NCBI RefSeq assembly: GCF_029867415.1
Contig: NC_081180.1
Location: forward strand, 147,312,731-147,376,730
Source of the DNA: Vicia villosa
Lineage: Eukaryota > Streptophyta > Magnoliopsida > Fabales > Fabaceae
Reading direction: 5' to 3'
Length of the DNA: 64,000 nucleotides
Position numbers and translations under genes: made by a program. Below are positions 62,201 to 64,000 of this stretch, piece after piece. A model generated the notes under the pieces. That model was not told the origin of the DNA and searched no databases. It saw only the letters and a list, made by a program, of their open reading frames with translations. Each line of letters opens with the position of its first letter. The first letter of the stretch is position 1.

Positions 62201-64000
62201 AGATTGAACATGAATCAAACATAAAACTAGGTCAAGAAGTTGAGCAAGTATCAACTACTACTAGCTCTAGAAACTCAAGCAAACAAACACTTAAACAAGG
62301 ACCAAGACATCCATTCAAGAAGAAATTAGTCATCAAAACATCTTAAACAAGAGGTTATTCAAACATGGATCAAGCACTCAAAAGATTACTCAAGAAGTAG
62401 TCACAAGATTAGATCAAGAAAGATTGAACATGCATCAATTGGATAGCCCTTAAAACAAATACCAAACATGTCCTAAAAGTAATTCAAAATTTATGAAATA
62501 AATCCACAAGATGGGTTGAAGTGTCCTCTAACATTTCATGAATGGATTCCCAAAATATTGCATAAGTGCATACCTCAAATAAATTCTCAAGTCAAGACAA
62601 TCAAGCAAATAGGCAAGAATCGAGGCTTAAACAAACAAACATTGCAAGGTCTTCAAAATATGTCAAATGACCATCATAATATCATGAAAGTCTTCCTCAT
62701 TTAGGTATTTAAAAGTGACCAAAATATTGGCCAAAAACTATTTCAAACAAGTATCAAACCATGGGTAATAATCAAACATCGACCATATACAACACTTTGC
62801 ATAGAAAATTCCAAATAAAATAATAAATAAATTATAAAAATAAAAAAAAATATCATAAAAAATTCAAGACATTAAATATATGAAAAATTATTTTTATTTA
62901 TTTTTTGTAAGCTCAGAAAATTAAAAATCAGAATTAATCTTGAACAAGTGTAAACAAAACAAAAGCACACAAGCAAGGGGTGTGGACTCGAATATTAAAT
63001 TGAATTATACTCAACTCAAACACAACATTAGGCCACAAGGGGACGGTGTGTATAGCACAGCGTACAGGCCCATACCACAATTCATCCATTATTTCAATTA
63101 TTCAAATATTCAGAGAAAAATAATAAAATAAAAAGACATGGAAAATGACCTAGCAAGTAAAATTTGAAAATAGCCAATATGAAGGCCTCGCCCATAGACT
63201 CTTTCGAACATGAATCAAAACTTCAAGACGCCGGAGCTAGGGCTCCGGTCGTCTTTTACGGTGGAGCTCCACCATGTGCAAGGACCAAATTCCCCATAAA
63301 AATGAATACAATCAACACCTTCTAACTCGAATTTTCCCAAAGAACAAGAATATGTCATCAAAAGTGTCAAAAAATGCACACATCCATCATTAATGCTAAG
63401 CAAAAGGGGGAGAAATATAGTGAGAGAGCAACATGAATGATGTTGGCTTACACAAACTTCTTGAGTAAGTTTTGGTGAAAGAAAACTTTTCCTCCTTGGT
63501 GCACTTCCTTGTCACATGTGCATGCATGTCCCATGCACATTGTTTAGCTAAATGAAGTAAAAAAGAGTGATGAGGTATGCTCACATGTCATGCTGTATTT
63601 TTTATCAAAACAAAATAAAGAAACAGGCCTATTTGATCAAATAATCCTCAATGTCCTTTGAATGCAAACTTGATCATGGTGCCATCTTTAAACTTATGTA
63701 CCTTGATGCACAATGGCTCAAATGTTGTATTGTTGGATTCATATGAAATATGGTAGAAAATTGTACAAGTTTGATGTTAACCATTGATTAAAATGAGGCT
63801 TGGAACTATGTGAAACTTGCCCACAAAATCAAACTCTTGAAACTGACCAAAATACTTGAAATAATTCTAAGTGTTTGATCCAAATCAACAACTTGACTTC
63901 TTGACTTTGAAAGCTTATATCTTGAGATGTATTGACCCAATGGGCAAGTTACTTGTATCATATGAAAGCTTGAATAAGCCACCATAACTTTCCTGTTGAA
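59225..64000 (+). mobile_element. Ogre-like leader/LTR sequence, runs off the window
   Basis: The block at 59390-59460 (GTCAGTTACGCGAGGGGAATG then TATTAGCACCCC... GGTACTCC) parallels 4731-4785. Downstream lies about 2.6 kb of A-rich repeats, then GC-richer DNA (63180-63260, GCCGGAGCTAGGGCTCCGGT, an imperfect palindrome). It ends with sequence rich in TTGACTT/CAAGTTTGATG words, like 7080-7550. Long noncoding LTRs of this kind are a feature of Ogre elements; the identification is by recall. No TG start or coding region seen. Confidence 0.5.
59900..62500. repeat. Long degenerate A-rich repeat (AACAAGTAA / AAACATG words)
   Basis: ACATGTAACAAGTAAACATG and close variants (AAGTAATAGGT, CATGCAATAGG, ACAAGTATCAA, CATGAATCAAA) recur every 15-40 bp for about 2.6 kb with no fixed period. 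The plus strand is strongly A-rich and poor in T and G. This looks like an old, diverged short-unit repeat inside an LTR rather than coding DNA. Confidence 0.7.

Overview
This window looks like intergenic DNA from a repeat-rich flowering-plant nuclear genome. The best guess is a legume, because the long-leader Ty3/gypsy sequences resemble Ogre elements and the copia remnant resembles a Sirevirus. That guess comes from remembered family features, not from a search. I see no rRNA, tRNA, CRISPR array, prokaryotic or organellar gene cluster. Almost every recognisable coding segment is either a transposable-element (TE) gene or a broken piece of a host gene caught up in one.

Layout. 1-4.57 kb: Ty1/copia (Sirevirus-like) gag-pol remnant, a linker with seven GTCGAC palindromes and a cut-off third ORF. 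4.57-7.56 kb: Ogre-like leader/LTR sequence with a 41-44 bp minisatellite. 7.6-19.35 kb: an RPA70-like gene on the minus strand, split by a complete 9,967-bp CACTA element (8179-18145, ATA target duplication) that carries a TNP2-type transposase and a second gene ending in a Ulp1-type protease domain. 19.9-22.7 kb: a 2.8-kb solo LTR (CTATC duplication) inside a dispersed repeat whose second, uninterrupted copy lies at 55.9-56.3 kb. 24.8-25.5 kb: non-autonomous hAT. 26.5-27.5 kb: LTR sequences. 27.7-28.7 kb: long (TA)n tracts holding two almost fully palindromic MITEs. 30-32 kb: copia-LTR-like and LINE remnants.

32.1-40.5 kb is the most unusual part. A textbook Helitron 3' end (hairpin plus CTAG, minus strand) is followed by fragments of four unrelated host genes, all on that same strand: a PPR-DYW protein, mitochondrial-type citrate synthase, a PP2C phosphatase and a shaggy/GSK3 kinase. 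The citrate synthase fragment is in turn split by a second CACTA element (34208-39547, TCA duplication) carrying its own captured gene pieces: a pectate lyase C-terminus and an unidentified two-exon ORF.

43-47.6 kb: a Mutator-type MITE, a copia remnant and a hAT (DUF659) transposase with a partial duplicate. 48.3-50.6 kb: a degenerate tandem repeat containing Helitron-end-like motifs. 52.2-52.8 kb: GC-rich hAT-type MITE. 56.6-58.9 kb: a minus-strand Ty3/gypsy integrase with 3' tandem repeats. 59.2-64 kb: a second Ogre-like leader followed by long A-rich degenerate repeats to the window edge.

The insertions can be ordered by nesting, and several have exact target-site duplications, so the history of this locus can be partly reconstructed. 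No wholly new system is demonstrated. The strongest candidates for follow-up are the multi-gene Helitron capture, the (TA)n-embedded palindromic MITEs, and the CACTA insertion that left the RPA70-like exon readable across its target site.
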